NCBI RefSeq assembly: GCF_002751875.1
Contig: NZ_NMZM01000006.1
Span: 186,001-250,000, forward strand
Length of the DNA stretch: 64,000 nucleotides
Reading direction: 5' to 3'
From: Oceaniglobus indicus
Lineage (GTDB): Bacteria; Pseudomonadota; Alphaproteobacteria; Rhodobacterales; Rhodobacteraceae
Position numbers and translations under genes: made by a program. The notes beneath the pieces were generated by a model. That model ran no database searches, was not told where the DNA came from, and saw nothing but the letters and a program-made list of their open reading frames with translations. How positions within the stretch are numbered: position 1 is the first letter of the stretch; each line of letters begins with the position of its first letter. This document shows positions 8,912-17,838 of this stretch, piece by piece.

Positions 8912-9427
8912 ATGCTGATTCCGACTGTGACCACCGATCGGCTGACCCTGCGCGCGCCGCGGGAATCGGATCTGCCGGCCTTCGCCGCGTTCCGGGCCTC
9001 GGATCGTACATCGTTTCTCGGCGGCCCGTTCGACGAGACGGATTCGTTCAAGCAACTCTGCGCGATCGCCGGCCACTGGCAGATCCGCGGCTTCGGCCGC
9101 TGGATGGTGGCCGACCGCACGACCGATGAACCGCTCGGCGTGGTCGGCCTGTTCTTTCCCGTCCATTGGCCCGAACCCGAACTGGCCTGGTCGGTCTTCG
9201 CGGCCGGCGAGGGGCGCGGTGTTGCCCATGAATCGGCATGCGCCGCCCGCGACTATGCCTATGACAGCCTCGGCATGACCACGCTGATCAGCTGCATCGA
9301 CCCCGCCAACAGCCGCTCGATCGCACTGGCGCGCCGGATGGGCGCGACGCCCGACGGGCACTTCGACCATCCCAGAAGCGGCGCCATCCACGTCTGGCGT
9401 CATCCGGGCCCCGGGGATACGCCATGA
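8912..9427 (+). CDS. GNAT-family N-acetyltransferase (RimJ/RimL type)
   Basis: 171 aa. N-terminal TDRLTLRAPRESDLPAF and C-terminal IDPANSRSIALARRMGA are signatures of the RimJ/RimL subgroup, which acetylates protein N-termini or small amines from acetyl-CoA. The substrate is unknown. The ATG at 8912 was chosen because upstream sequence is non-conserved linker. It overlaps the next gene, a homologue, by ATGA. Confidence 0.88.
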   Translation: MLIPTVTTDRLTLRAPRESDLPAFAAFRASDRTSFLGGPFDETDSFKQLCAIAGHWQIRGFGRWMVADRTTDEPLGVVGLFFPVHWPEPELAWSVFAAGEGRGVAHESACAARDYAYDSLGMTTLISCIDPANSRSIALARRMGATPDGHFDHPRSGAIHVWRHPGPGDTP

Positions 9428-9939
9428 CGTTGCTGGTCACCGAACACTTCACGCTGCGCCGGCCGCAGGCGTCGGATCTGACGCCATGGACCGGGTTCTA
9501 CCTGTCGGAGCGCGGCGCCTGGAACGGCGGCGGGCGCGACAGCGACGAGGGCCGCGCCTGGCGCATGTTTGCCGCGTTCATCGGCCATTGGGAGATCCAC
9601 GGCTTCGGCCCCTTCGTGATCGAAACCGCCGGAACCGGGTCACCGGTCGGCATGACCGGTCCCTGGTTCCCGGCGTCCCACCCCGAACCCGAGATCCTGT
9701 GGAACGCCTGGAGCACGCAGACCGAGGGCACCGGCACCATGGCCGAGGCCACGCGAGAGGTGTTGCGCCACGTCTTCGAAGACCTGCAATGGACCACCGC
9801 GGTCAGCTATGTCGACCCGGGCAACACCCGCTCGCTCAGGCTGGCCGAACGTCTTGGCGCGACGGTGGATGCGGACGCGCCGCGCCCCCATCCGGATGAC
9901 CGGGTGTTGCGCCACCCCAACCCCGGACAGCGCCCATGA
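9424..9939 (+). CDS. second GNAT-family N-acetyltransferase, tandem paralogue
   Basis: 171 aa, the same length and layout as the preceding gene: TEHFTLRRPQASDL at the N-terminus, GHWEIHGFGPFVI in the middle and VDPGNTRSLRLAERLGA at the C-terminus, matching TDRLTLRAPRESDL, GHWQIRGFGRWMV and IDPANSRSIALARRMGA. The pair therefore arose by tandem duplication and is translationally coupled (ATGA). They may act on different substrates or as a heterodimer. Confidence 0.88.
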   Translation: MTLLVTEHFTLRRPQASDLTPWTGFYLSERGAWNGGGRDSDEGRAWRMFAAFIGHWEIHGFGPFVIETAGTGSPVGMTGPWFPASHPEPEILWNAWSTQTEGTGTMAEATREVLRHVFEDLQWTTAVSYVDPGNTRSLRLAERLGATVDADAPRPHPDDRVLRHPNPGQRP

Positions 9940-9988
9940 CGCGCACAGCAACGACACCCGCCCCATGGCCCTTTACCCGGAGACCGAC

Positions 9989-10285
9989 ATGAGCGATTCC
10001 GCAACCCTTGCCGCCGAGTTGCTGAAGGGCCACCGCGCCAGCATAGACCGGCTCGATTCGATTCTGGTCTATACATTGGCCGAACGGTTTGCCCACACCC
10101 AGGCGGTGGGCAGGCTGAAGGCCGAACACGATCTTCCGCCGTCCGATCCGGCCCGCGAGGCGCGCCAGATCGAGCGGCTGGAATGGCTCAGCAAAGACGC
10201 CGATCTCGACCCCGAATTCGCCAAGACGTTCCTTGCGTTCATCATCCGCGAAGTCATCAAGCACCACGAACAACACCAATCCTAG
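9989..10285 (+). CDS. chorismate mutase, AroQ type
   Basis: 98 aa all-helical enzyme converting chorismate to prephenate for phenylalanine and tyrosine synthesis. RASIDRLDSILVYTLAERF with HTQAVGRLKAEHDLPPSD fits AroQ helix 1 and the active-site region (Arg and Lys present). The ATG at 9989 has GGAG 6 bases upstream; the ATG at 9965 has no ribosome site. It lies just before rpsP. Confidence 0.9.
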   Translation: MSDSATLAAELLKGHRASIDRLDSILVYTLAERFAHTQAVGRLKAEHDLPPSDPAREARQIERLEWLSKDADLDPEFAKTFLAFIIREVIKHHEQHQS

Positions 10286-10333
10286 GCTGCAACCTACCTC
10301 CCCAGCCTTTCATACCCGAAGGAGAATGCCACA

Positions 10334-10708
10334 ATGGCCATGAAGATCAGACTCGCCCGCGGCGGTTCGAAAAAGCGCCCCCATTATTCCATCGTCGCCA
10401 CCGATTCGCGGATGCCCCGCGACGGCCGCTTCCTGGAAAAGCTGGGCACGTATAACCCGCTTCTGCCCAAGGACGACGAGAACCGCGTGAAGATGGACGC
10501 CGAGCGCGTGCAATACTGGCTGTCGCACGGCGCACAGCCGTCCGATCGCATCGCCCGCATGCTGGAAGCCGCGGGCCTGCGCGAGAAGGCCGAGCGTAAC
10601 AACCCCAAGAAGGGCACGCCGGGCAAGAACGCGACCGACCGCGCCGAACAGAAGGCCGCCAAGGCATCGGCCGCCGCCGAAGCCGCCAACGCGCCGGCCG
10701 AAGACTGA
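10334..10708 (+). CDS. rpsP: 30S ribosomal protein S16
   Basis: 124 aa. The core [19 protein letters not shown] to about residue 85 is textbook S16. The remaining 40 residues form an alanine/lysine-rich, disordered tail typical of alphaproteobacterial S16. Shine-Dalgarno AAGGAG precedes the ATG. It starts the rpsP-rimM-trmD-rplS group. Confidence 0.97.
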   Translation: MAMKIRLARGGSKKRPHYSIVATDSRMPRDGRFLEKLGTYNPLLPKDDENRVKMDAERVQYWLSHGAQPSDRIARMLEAAGLREKAERNNPKKGTPGKNATDRAEQKAAKASAAAEAANAPAED

Positions 10709-10727
10709 TTTCGCCCACGACTGCCTT

Positions 10728-10758
10728 GCCCCATCCCGGTGCCGCACCGGGATGGGGC
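10728..10758 (+). terminator. 14-bp perfect hairpin between rpsP and rimM
   Basis: GCCCCATCCCGGTG, a 3-base loop, CACCGGGATGGGGC. The stem is very stable but only CCATTCTGTT follows, so it probably acts as a partial terminator or an RNase-protective mRNA end for the abundant rpsP message while some transcription continues into rimM. Confidence 0.65.
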
Positions 10759-10787
10759 CATTCTGTTCCGGTTTGACAGGTGCGCCC

Positions 10788-11300
10788 ATGACCACGTCCG
10801 AACCCGTCTGCGTCGGCGCCATTACCGGATCCTTCGGGGTGCGCGGCGACGTCCGTCTGAAAAGCTTCTGTGCCGATCCCGAAGCCATTGCCTCCTATGG
10901 TCCGCTGACGACCGAGGACGGCAAGACCAGCTTCACCCTCACCCTCCAGGGCCAGACCAAGGGCGGCTTCACTGCCCGGCTCTCGGGCGTCACGTCGAAG
11001 GAACAGGCCGACGCCCTGCGCGGCACGCGCCTTTATGCGCCGCGCGATCGCCTGCCGGCCCTGCCCGATGACGAATTCTATCATGCCGATCTGATCGGGC
11101 TTTCGGTGTTCGACACCGGCGGTGTCCTGATCGGCAAGGTCAAGTCGGTGCTGAACCACGGTGCCGCCGACCTGCTGGAACTTCACCGCGCCGGGCGGTC
11201 CGACACATTGTTGCTGCCCTTCACGCTCGAAACCGTGCCGACGGTCGATCTTGCCTCGGGGCGCATCGTTGCCGATCCGCCCGACGGCCTGCTGGACTAG
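10788..11300 (+). CDS. rimM: 16S rRNA processing protein RimM
   Basis: 170 aa. N-terminal [21 protein letters not shown] and C-terminal PRC-barrel region ([26 protein letters not shown]) are characteristic. It binds S19 and assists maturation of the 30S head. The start at 10788 gives the family N-terminus. It lies between rpsP and trmD as in most proteobacteria. Confidence 0.95.
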   Translation: MTTSEPVCVGAITGSFGVRGDVRLKSFCADPEAIASYGPLTTEDGKTSFTLTLQGQTKGGFTARLSGVTSKEQADALRGTRLYAPRDRLPALPDDEFYHADLIGLSVFDTGGVLIGKVKSVLNHGAADLLELHRAGRSDTLLLPFTLETVPTVDLASGRIVADPPDGLLD

Positions 11301-11386
11301 TCTGGTTCAACGGGAACAGGTCGCCCCGGTCCCGCGTTCTTCGCTAAAGGCGGCCCATTCCGGGCGCCGGGACGAAAGGACATTCC

Positions 11387-11545
11387 ATGGAACTCATTCT
11401 CATCCTGCTGGTCGTGGCCGCCATTGCCGGCCTTCTCGGATTCAACTTCATCTCGGGCGTCGCGCTGACCGGGGCCAAGATCCTGATCGGTATCGCCTTG
11501 GTTCTGTTCCTGCTTCTGCTTCTCGGCGTCTTTGCCATCGCCTGA
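11387..11545 (+). CDS. DUF1328-type small membrane protein
   Basis: 52 aa: MELILILLVVAAIAGLLGF begins helix 1 and LIGIALVLFLLLLLGVF forms helix 2, with a short loop containing TGAKIL. This matches the small two-helix DUF1328/YtjA family, abundant in proteobacteria and of unknown function. A Shine-Dalgarno (AAAGGA) lies 6 bases before the ATG. It is inserted between rimM and trmD and may be co-transcribed. Confidence 0.82.
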   Translation: MELILILLVVAAIAGLLGFNFISGVALTGAKILIGIALVLFLLLLLGVFAIA

Positions 11546-11634
11546 CCGCTGAACCCCGTGTCGGCGCGGCCCCTTGACCGGGCAACGCCGACACGACATC
11601 ACGGCGCCGGACACATCCGGCGCAGGACGACATC

Positions 11635-12471
11635 ATGGCAGGCGATCCCCCCGCGAAATCCCATGGCCGCCTGTCGATCCAGCCCACGGCACAACCCAGC
11701 GACCTGATGGGCGAAACGCCACGGCTGAAGGACGCATGGTGCGCCCGGATCATCACATTGTTCCCCGAAGTCTTTCCCGGCGTTCTGGCCGCATCGCTGA
11801 CCGGGAAGGCCCTGGCCGAGGGGTTGTGGCGCCTTGAAACGCTGGATTTGCGCAGCTACGGCGAGGGGAAACATCGAAATGTTGACGACACGCCCGCCGG
11901 TGGCGGTGCCGGCATGGTCTTGCGGGCGGATGTGCTGGACCGGGCGCTGAACGACGCCGCCACGGGCACGCCCGCAAACCGCGCGCGCTGGCCGGTCATC
12001 TACCTGTCGCCGCGGGGAAAACCTTTTGACCAGGCCATGGCCCGTCGGTTCGCCCAAGCGGCGGGGATCACCCTGTTGTGCGGGCGTTTCGAGGGCGTGG
12101 ATCAGCGGATTCTGGACCATCACGCCATCGAGGAGGTGTCGCTGGGCGATTTCGTGATGACCGGCGGTGAGATCGCCGCGCAGGCCTTGATCGATGCGAC
12201 AGTCCGTCTTATACCCCGCGTGCTCGGGAATCACGCCTCCACCGAAGAAGAGTCCTTTTCCGAAGGCCTTCTGGAGCATCCGCAGTATACGAAACCGTCC
12301 CTTTGGGAAGGCCGCGCAATTCCGGACATTCTCCTGTCCGGGCATCACGGCAAGATTTCCCGCTGGCGCCGGACGATGGCCGAAAGGCTGACCAAGGAAC
12401 GCCGCCCTGATCTCTGGCGGGCATATTGCGCGGCGCGCGGTATGGACCCGGAGGACGACCAAGAGCTCTGA
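11635..12471 (+). CDS. trmD: tRNA (guanine37-N1)-methyltransferase
   Basis: 278 aa SPOUT enzyme methylating G37 of tRNAs reading CNN codons from S-adenosylmethionine. Knot motifs [22 protein letters not shown] and [12 protein letters not shown] are present. About 35 residues precede the usual [13 protein letters not shown] start; such extensions are common in Rhodobacteraceae, but a start nearer 11740 cannot be excluded. Confidence 0.95.
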   Translation: MAGDPPAKSHGRLSIQPTAQPSDLMGETPRLKDAWCARIITLFPEVFPGVLAASLTGKALAEGLWRLETLDLRSYGEGKHRNVDDTPAGGGAGMVLRADVLDRALNDAATGTPANRARWPVIYLSPRGKPFDQAMARRFAQAAGITLLCGRFEGVDQRILDHHAIEEVSLGDFVMTGGEIAAQALIDATVRLIPRVLGNHASTEEESFSEGLLEHPQYTKPSLWEGRAIPDILLSGHHGKISRWRRTMAERLTKERRPDLWRAYCAARGMDPEDDQEL

Positions 12472-12520
12472 GGGCGCATCACACGTTACGGGAAAACCCG
12501 TGCAAACAAAGGAGCGTCAG

Positions 12521-12904
12521 ATGAATCTGCTCGCACAGCTGGAGGCCGAACAGGTCGCCGCACTGGGGAAAGAGATCCCCGATTTCAAGGCCGGTGACAC
12601 CATCCGCGTCGGTTACAAGGTGACTGAAGGCACGCGGACCCGGGTGCAGAACTATGAAGGCGTCTGCATCTCGCGCAAGCATGGCAAGGGCATTGCCGGA
12701 TCGTTCACCGTTCGCAAGATTTCGTTCGGCGAAGGCGTGGAGCGTGTGTTCCCCCTGCATTCGACGAACATCGAAAGCATCACGGTGGTGCGTCGCGGCA
12801 AGGTGCGTCGCTCGAAGCTGTATTACCTGCGCGCCCGTCGCGGCAAGTCGGCACGGATCGCCGAAGTCACCAACTATCGGCCCCTTGCCGATAAATCCGC
12901 CTGA
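12521..12904 (+). CDS. rplS: 50S ribosomal protein L19
   Basis: 127 aa with [19 protein letters not shown] near the N-terminus and the [18 protein letters not shown]-terminal signature. A strong ribosome site (AAGGAGCG) precedes the ATG at 12521; the ATG at 12500 lacks one. Downstream of trmD, as usual. Confidence 0.97.
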   Translation: MNLLAQLEAEQVAALGKEIPDFKAGDTIRVGYKVTEGTRTRVQNYEGVCISRKHGKGIAGSFTVRKISFGEGVERVFPLHSTNIESITVVRRGKVRRSKLYYLRARRGKSARIAEVTNYRPLADKSA

Positions 12905-12915
12905 GGAGCCCCGAG

Positions 12916-13137
12916 ATGAAAGCAGATATCCATCCCGCATATCACGTCATCGACGTGAAGATGACCAACGGCGACGTCGTTCAGATGAAGTCGACCTGGG
13001 GCAAGGAAGGCGATCAGATGGCGCTGGACGTCGATCCCTCGGTGCACCCTGCCTGGACCGGCGGCTCGACCCGCCTGATGGACACCGGTGGTCGCGTGTC
13101 GAAGTTCAAGAAAAAGTACGAAGGCCTGGGGTTCTGA
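12916..13137 (+). CDS. rpmE: 50S ribosomal protein L31
   Basis: 73 aa. [20 protein letters not shown] lacks the CxxC pair of zinc-binding L31, so it is the C-minus type in its zinc ligands; the [11 protein letters not shown] end is typical of the alphaproteobacterial form. It lies 11 bases after rplS. Confidence 0.95.
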   Translation: MKADIHPAYHVIDVKMTNGDVVQMKSTWGKEGDQMALDVDPSVHPAWTGGSTRLMDTGGRVSKFKKKYEGLGF

Positions 13138-13160
13138 ACCACGGGACGTCGCGATGCGTA

Positions 13161-13189
13161 ACGGGCCGCCCATCCGGGCGGCCCGTTTG
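13161..13189 (+). terminator. terminator of the rpsP-rpmE block
   Basis: Perfect 11-bp stem ACGGGCCGCCC/GGGCGGCCCGT with loop ATCC, then TTG. It lies 23 bases after the rpmE stop. Confidence 0.75.
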
Positions 13190-13210
13190 CGTTCGAGGTC
13201 GGGAAACGCG

Positions 13211-13244
13211 CTCCGCGCGGGAGTATTTTCAGCAAGAAAAAGCC
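13211..13244 (-). repeat. dispersed repeat, copy 2
   Basis: On the minus strand it reads GGCTTTTTCTTGCTGAAAAT and then ACTCCCGCGCGGAG, matching the consensus of the other three copies. It lies about 200 bases downstream of zapE in zapE sense orientation. Confidence 0.7.
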
Positions 13245-13301
13245 AGGGCGGTGTGAAGGTCGTGTGCGACGTCAAGCGGGGTCGGACGGTGTGCGATAGG
13301 C

Positions 13302-13427
13302 TTACGAACCAAGAGTGGTTCGCACACGCGAAAACGGGTTCTGGCTCAGCCTTTTCAGCGCTTTCCTGAAACCGATCACGATGCGGCGTTCGGTGCTGGC
13401 GTCAAGACGGGGCACGCCGATCATCAT
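13302..13427 (-). CDS. possible 41-residue basic peptide downstream of zapE
   Basis: A short ORF (MMIGVPRLDASTERRIVIGF onward, ending RVRTTLGS) starts 21 bases after zapE. It is strongly basic, GGCAGG lies directly before the ATG, and I recognise no family. The remainder of the 310-base gap between rpmE and zapE holds only the terminator and the repeat. It may be chance. Confidence 0.22.
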   Translation of the reverse strand: MMIGVPRLDASTERRIVIGFRKALKRLSQNPFSRVRTTLGS

Positions 13428-13447
13428 GCCTGCCCGGCGTCTCTTTC

Positions 13448-14530
13448 TCACGCTCGGTCGGACGCTGCCGCCACCGACGTGACACTCTGCATTTCGCGCA
13501 ATCGCGACGCTGTTCGCTCGAATTCGAACAATCCCTCGCCTTCGAGATAGAGGCGTTCGGGCACATCCGCCGCGGACATGATCAGCTTGATGCGCGCCTC
13601 GTAGAGCGCATCGATCAACGTCACGAAGCGCCGCGCCTCGTTGTAGTTCTCGCTCGACAGGCGCGGCACCTCGTCCAGCAGCAGCACACGGACCGCGTCG
13701 GCCAACGCAAGATAATCGGCTGCGCCCAAGGGACGGCCGCAGAGATCCCAGAACGACGCCCGCGCAACCCCGCCCGAGAATTGCGGCACCTCTATGGTCC
13801 GCCCCTGCACCGTCAGTGTCAGGGGTTCGACGTCGGCGCCGCGCAGCTTGTTCCACGCCGCATCCATCGCCTGACGCGCCTCGGGTCCGAGCGGCGAGAA
13901 ATAGACCGCCGTGTCGCCAAGACGGTCCTGGCGGTAATCCTTGCGGGCGGCCAGTTCGTGCACCACCATGTTGTCTTTCAGGAACGCGATGAAAGGCAGG
14001 AACAGCTGACGGTTCAGCCCGTCCTTATACAGATCGTCGGGCGGGCGGTTCGACGTGGTCACGACCGCGACGCCACCGGCGATCAGCATTTCGAAGAGGC
14101 GCCCGACGATCATCGCGTCGGTGATGTCGGTGATCTGCATCTCGTCGAGACACAAGAGCCGCGTGTCGGTGACGATCTGTTCGCCCACCGGGGCCAACGC
14201 GTCGTCGACGCCGCGTTTGCGGGCCGCGTTCATGCCGGCGTGGACCTCTTGCATGAACGCGTGGAAATGCGTGCGCCGCTTTGCCTCGATCCCGACCGAA
14301 CGGAAGAACAGATCCATCAGCATGGACTTGCCGCGCCCGACGCCGCCCCACAGATAAAGCCCGCGGATCGGTTCGGGCGCGCGACGGCTGAAAAACCCGG
14401 ACTTGCGAGGTGGCGTCGCAAGGCATCCACGCAGGCGTTCGAATTCGGGGAAGGCGGCGCGCTGCACCGGGTCGTCCGCAAGATCGCCCGACGCAATCCG
14501 ATCATCGTATAGGTGTTCCAGCGTGCGCAT
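13448..14530 (-). CDS. zapE: cell division ATPase ZapE (AFG1 family)
   Basis: 360 aa. Walker A GGVGRGKSMLMDLFF, Walker B LLCLDEMQITDITDAMI, and sensor region VVTTSNRPPDDLYKDGLNR are all diagnostic of ZapE/Afg1-like ATPases, which act at the Z-ring late in division. The start at 14530 (MRTLEHLYDD) was chosen over 14626 because the longer N-terminus is not family-like. Confidence 0.95.
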   Translation of the reverse strand: MRTLEHLYDDRIASGDLADDPVQRAAFPEFERLRGCLATPPRKSGFFSRRAPEPIRGLYLWGGVGRGKSMLMDLFFRSVGIEAKRRTHFHAFMQEVHAGMNAARKRGVDDALAPVGEQIVTDTRLLCLDEMQITDITDAMIVGRLFEMLIAGGVAVVTTSNRPPDDLYKDGLNRQLFLPFIAFLKDNMVVHELAARKDYRQDRLGDTAVYFSPLGPEARQAMDAAWNKLRGADVEPLTLTVQGRTIEVPQFSGGVARASFWDLCGRPLGAADYLALADAVRVLLLDEVPRLSSENYNEARRFVTLIDALYEARIKLIMSAADVPERLYLEGEGLFEFERTASRLREMQSVTSVAAASDRA

Positions 14531-14582
14531 TCGGCCTCCGGCGATTTTGTGGCAAAATAGGCGATGTGCCCGGGGGATCAAA

Positions 14583-14596
14583 GCCCCGGCCGGGGC
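14583..14596 (-). terminator. palindromic hairpin after the flavoprotein gene
   Basis: A 14-base perfect palindrome (GCCCCGGCCGGGGC) followed on the minus strand by TTTG. It sits between the flavoprotein gene and zapE and may be a weak terminator; as a pure palindrome its hairpin loop must open a few pairs. Confidence 0.4.
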
Positions 14597-14671
14597 ATTT
14601 GGCAGACCGGTCGCACCGGGCGCCAAACCGCCCGAAGGGCAAATGACGTGGCGCGCAGCGCCTCCTTTGGA

Positions 14672-15880
14672 TCAGACCTGCCCGCCCTGTGCAAAGGCCG
14701 CCGCATGGCGGGCGGCCCAGCGTCCCGATGCGAGACAGCCGTTGATCAGGTATCCGCCGGTCGGTGCGTCCCAATCCAGCATCTCGCCGGCAACGAACAT
14801 TCCCAGAACAGCGCGCAACATCAGCCCGCGGTCCACCGCGCCGGGCGCGACCCCGCCGACGGTGGAAATGGCTTCATCGAGCGGGCGCAACCCGGCATGG
14901 CGCACCGGCAGGGCCTTCACCCGCGCGGCCAATCGATCATCCACGGGCAAGGGGCGCCCGAACGTCATCAACAGCCCCAGGCGGCCCGGATCCAGCCGAA
15001 GCGCTTTCCGAATGTGGTTCGACAGGCTGGCCTTGCCCCGTGGCCGACTCAGCCGGTCGGCCACCTTCGCAAGCGGCCAATCCGGCATCAGGTCCAGCGT
15101 CAGGTGGTCACCGGCCCGGATCATGGGAGACACCGGATAGATGCCACCGCCCTCCAGCCCCCGCGCGGAAATCACGAACTCTCCCCTGAACACCTTCCCG
15201 CCCGCATGCAGCGCGGTGCCCTTCACCGGTGTGCCGAACAGCTTTGCCATCTGCGGCGGCCAATCCACCGACAGCCCCGCGTTCGACGCGGCGAACGGCA
15301 CCGTGTCCACGCCGAGCCCCGCCAACGTGTCGATCCATGCGCCGTCCGAGCCGAGGCGTCGCCAGCTCGCACCGCCCAGCGCCAGCACGCAGACATCCGC
15401 TGCCACGTCGCGCGGGCCTTCGGGGGTGTCGAAGCGGAAGCCGCCGTCGCGCATCCCCTGCCAGCGCCACCGTGTCCGCCGCTCCACGCCCAGCGCCGTC
15501 AACCGCGCCAACCAGGCGCGCAACAGCGGCGACGCCTTCATCGCGACCGGAAAAACACGCCCCGAAGTGCCGGTGAATATCGCCTGGCCCAAACCGCGCA
15601 CCCAAGCCTGCACGGCATCGGGGCCGAAGTCACGCAGGGCGGCGATGAACGGTTCGGGCGCGCCGGTATAGGCGTGCATGAAATCCGCCAAGGGCGCGTC
15701 GGTTGTCAGGTTCAGGCCCGATTTTCCCGCCATCAGGAACTTGCGCCCGAGGCTGGGCATCGCATCGGCCACGATCACCGACAGGCCCGCCCGCGCCAGG
15801 GTTTCGGCCGCCATCAGCCCGGCCGGCCCGCCACCGATGACCAGCGCCCGACGCGCGACCTTTGCGCCCCTCGCGATCAC
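14672..15880 (-). CDS. BaiN/HI0933-type flavoprotein, TIGR03862-like
   Basis: 402 aa FAD-binding oxidoreductase. The Rossmann motif VIGGGPAGLMAAETLARAG (about residues 14-32) is followed by GRKFLMAGKSGLNLT, and near the C-terminus come the ISTVGGVA and GMFVAGEMLDWDAPTGGYLI motifs. These are marks of the BaiN/YhiN family. The substrate is unknown. Divergent from the HNH gene. Confidence 0.9.
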   Translation of the reverse strand: MIARGAKVARRALVIGGGPAGLMAAETLARAGLSVIVADAMPSLGRKFLMAGKSGLNLTTDAPLADFMHAYTGAPEPFIAALRDFGPDAVQAWVRGLGQAIFTGTSGRVFPVAMKASPLLRAWLARLTALGVERRTRWRWQGMRDGGFRFDTPEGPRDVAADVCVLALGGASWRRLGSDGAWIDTLAGLGVDTVPFAASNAGLSVDWPPQMAKLFGTPVKGTALHAGGKVFRGEFVISARGLEGGGIYPVSPMIRAGDHLTLDLMPDWPLAKVADRLSRPRGKASLSNHIRKALRLDPGRLGLLMTFGRPLPVDDRLAARVKALPVRHAGLRPLDEAISTVGGVAPGAVDRGLMLRAVLGMFVAGEMLDWDAPTGGYLINGCLASGRWAARHAAAFAQGGQV

Positions 15881-15915
15881 GCTAGGTCACCGCGCGAGCC
15901 ACGACAGGGATACCC

Positions 15916-16212
15916 ATGACCGCCGATCCCATATGCCCGCTCTGCGATCGTCCGATTCCGCCGGATGTGCCGCAGAGCCTGCATCACCTGATTCCGAAGC
16001 TGAAAGGCGGCAAGGGCGGACCGGTCGTTCTGATGCATCATATCTGTCACCGCGAGATCCACGCGACGCTGAGCGAGGCCGACCTTGCGCGGCATTTCAA
16101 CACGGCCGAGGCGCTGCGCACGCATCCGCAACTGGCACGTTTTGCGGCATGGGTGGCCAAACGGCCCCCAGGTTTCGCGTCGAAGAGTCCCGGCAAAAGG
16201 CGCATCCGCTAG
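15916..16212 (+). CDS. HNH endonuclease-domain protein
   Basis: 98 aa. CPLCDR near the N-terminus, LHHLIPKLKGGKGG and MHHICHREIH form a compact HNH beta-beta-alpha-metal motif with a CxxC zinc pair. Proteins of this kind occur singly in many alphaproteobacteria; the target is not known. Its stop and that of the convergent transporter share the bases CTAG. Confidence 0.87.
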   Translation: MTADPICPLCDRPIPPDVPQSLHHLIPKLKGGKGGPVVLMHHICHREIHATLSEADLARHFNTAEALRTHPQLARFAAWVAKRPPGFASKSPGKRRIR

Positions 16213-17081
16213 ACCGCCCGGCGGCGGCTTTCACGCCACAGCGTGAACAGTCCGGCACTGACCACGATCACCGCGCCGATCACGACGGCGACGCGGATAT
16301 CTTCGCCGAACACCAGAACGCCGACGCTGGCGCCGAACACCAAGTGAAAATACGAAAACGGCTGCACGGCGCTGGCCTCGGCCGCCTCATAGACCTTGAT
16401 CAGGCCAAAGTGGCCCAGCGCGCCCATGATGCACAGCAACGCCATCCACACCCAATCGCTGCCGATCATCGGCTGCCAATTCAGCAGACCGACCGGCGTG
16501 ATGAAGATCGCCCCCACCACACCCGTCCAGAAGAACGAGGTTTCGGCCGTATCCCGCCGCGCGACATAGCGGTTCAGCAGCACGTAGACCGAGAACATCA
16601 CCGCCGCCAGCAAGGGCAGAAGGGCCGCCGGGGTGAACACGCCGCTTCCCGGCTGCAACATCACCAGGATGCCGCAAAATCCCACCCCGATGGCCGCCCA
16701 GCGCCGCCAACCGACACGTTCGCCCAGTACCGGACCCGACAGCGCCGCAACGATCAGCGGATAGACGAAGAACGTCGCCAGCGCCTCGACCAGCCCCATG
16801 TAGACGAAGGCGCCCACCAGAATGCAGATCTCGGTGACAAGGATCAGGCCGCGCAATCCCTGCCAGAGCGGCTGAGACGTGAACGCCGCGGCACGCAGGC
16901 CACCGGCGCGCCGACTTGTGATCGCGATGCAGAAGGCCGCGAAAAACCAATAGCGGATCGTGACGATCATCAGGACGTTGTATTCCGCCGCCAGATGGCG
17001 CGAGATTCCGTCCTGCACCGCGAAGATGAACGAACTCGCCACCATGATCGCAATGCCGCGCCGCGTGTCGTTTCCCGTCAT
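16209..17081 (-). CDS. EamA/DMT-superfamily transporter
   Basis: 290 aa, ten hydrophobic helices in two EamA repeats (RYWFFAAFCIAI, PFSYFHLVFGASVGVLVFGED). It is probably an exporter of a small metabolite. Its ATG overlaps the mnmD stop by ATGA, so it is translated from the mnmD message, but a functional link to tRNA modification is not apparent. Confidence 0.88.
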   Translation of the reverse strand: MTGNDTRRGIAIMVASSFIFAVQDGISRHLAAEYNVLMIVTIRYWFFAAFCIAITSRRAGGLRAAAFTSQPLWQGLRGLILVTEICILVGAFVYMGLVEALATFFVYPLIVAALSGPVLGERVGWRRWAAIGVGFCGILVMLQPGSGVFTPAALLPLLAAVMFSVYVLLNRYVARRDTAETSFFWTGVVGAIFITPVGLLNWQPMIGSDWVWMALLCIMGALGHFGLIKVYEAAEASAVQPFSYFHLVFGASVGVLVFGEDIRVAVVIGAVIVVSAGLFTLWRESRRRAV

Positions 17082-17803
17082 GGTGCCGCCTTTCGAAGAA
17101 CTGCCCGTGTCATGTGTCGCTTGCGTCCATAGCCCGGCGTTCGCGTAACGTCGAACCCTGCGGCGGATAACCCCCGCCGCACATCACCGGCCGCCGTATA
17201 GGTGGCCGCGGTGCCGCCCGGCGCCGTATGGTCCGCCACCGCCTGCATCAGGGCGGGCGACCACAACTCGGGGTTACGGGCCGGCGCGAAGCCATCCAGG
17301 AACCACGCGTCGGCACATCCGCGCCACGCCGGCAACGTCGTGCGGGCATCGCCCGCAATCAGGGTGAAACGCAGGCCGTCCAGGTCATGGGTGCCGGCAC
17401 CGCCGCTCCAGATCGGGGCAAGGTCGGTGACGATATCCGCCAGCGCGGGAAACAGCCCGTGGGCGGTGGCCAGATCGCTGCGCGACAGGGGGAAGGCTTC
17501 GAAGGTGGTGAAATGCAGCGTGCCCGAAATCCCTGCCGCACGCCAGGCCTGCACGCTGCACAACAGGTTCAGTCCGGTGCCGAACCCCAGTTCCGCAATG
17601 TGAAAGCCGTCGCAAAACCGCCCGGGCAGATCGTTTCCGGCAAGAAAGACATGGGCCGTCTCGGCCGCGCCATCGTCGAGCGAGAAATACGGATCGTCGA
17701 ACCGGCGCGATACCGGAACCCCGTTCGCGCGCCATTCGACCGCAGGCTGCTGGTCTGCATCCGTCAAGTGTTCTAGCCTCTGGAAAATGCCTGCCACGTT
17801 CAT
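17078..17803 (-). CDS. mnmD: tRNA 5-methylaminomethyl-2-thiouridine methyltransferase MnmD
   Basis: 241 aa, corresponding to the N-terminal half of E. coli MnmC. PVSRRFDDPYFSLDDGAAE, HVFLAGNDLP, the SAM-binding AELGFGTGLN, and DAWFLDGFAPARNPELW are all present. It methylates nm5U34 to mnm5U34 in wobble position. The oxidase half is encoded by the divergent gene 35 bases away rather than being fused. Confidence 0.93.
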   Translation of the reverse strand: MNVAGIFQRLEHLTDADQQPAVEWRANGVPVSRRFDDPYFSLDDGAAETAHVFLAGNDLPGRFCDGFHIAELGFGTGLNLLCSVQAWRAAGISGTLHFTTFEAFPLSRSDLATAHGLFPALADIVTDLAPIWSGGAGTHDLDGLRFTLIAGDARTTLPAWRGCADAWFLDGFAPARNPELWSPALMQAVADHTAPGGTAATYTAAGDVRRGLSAAGFDVTRTPGYGRKRHMTRAVLRKAAP

Positions 17804-17838
17804 GCATGGCGCGGCGGATCAGGGCAAGGGCGGGAACG

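Noticed and set aside
6319-9120. 933-codon minus-strand ORF across azoR and ffh
   Set aside because: It spans two well-identified plus-strand genes and their intergenic region, with no recognisable domain.
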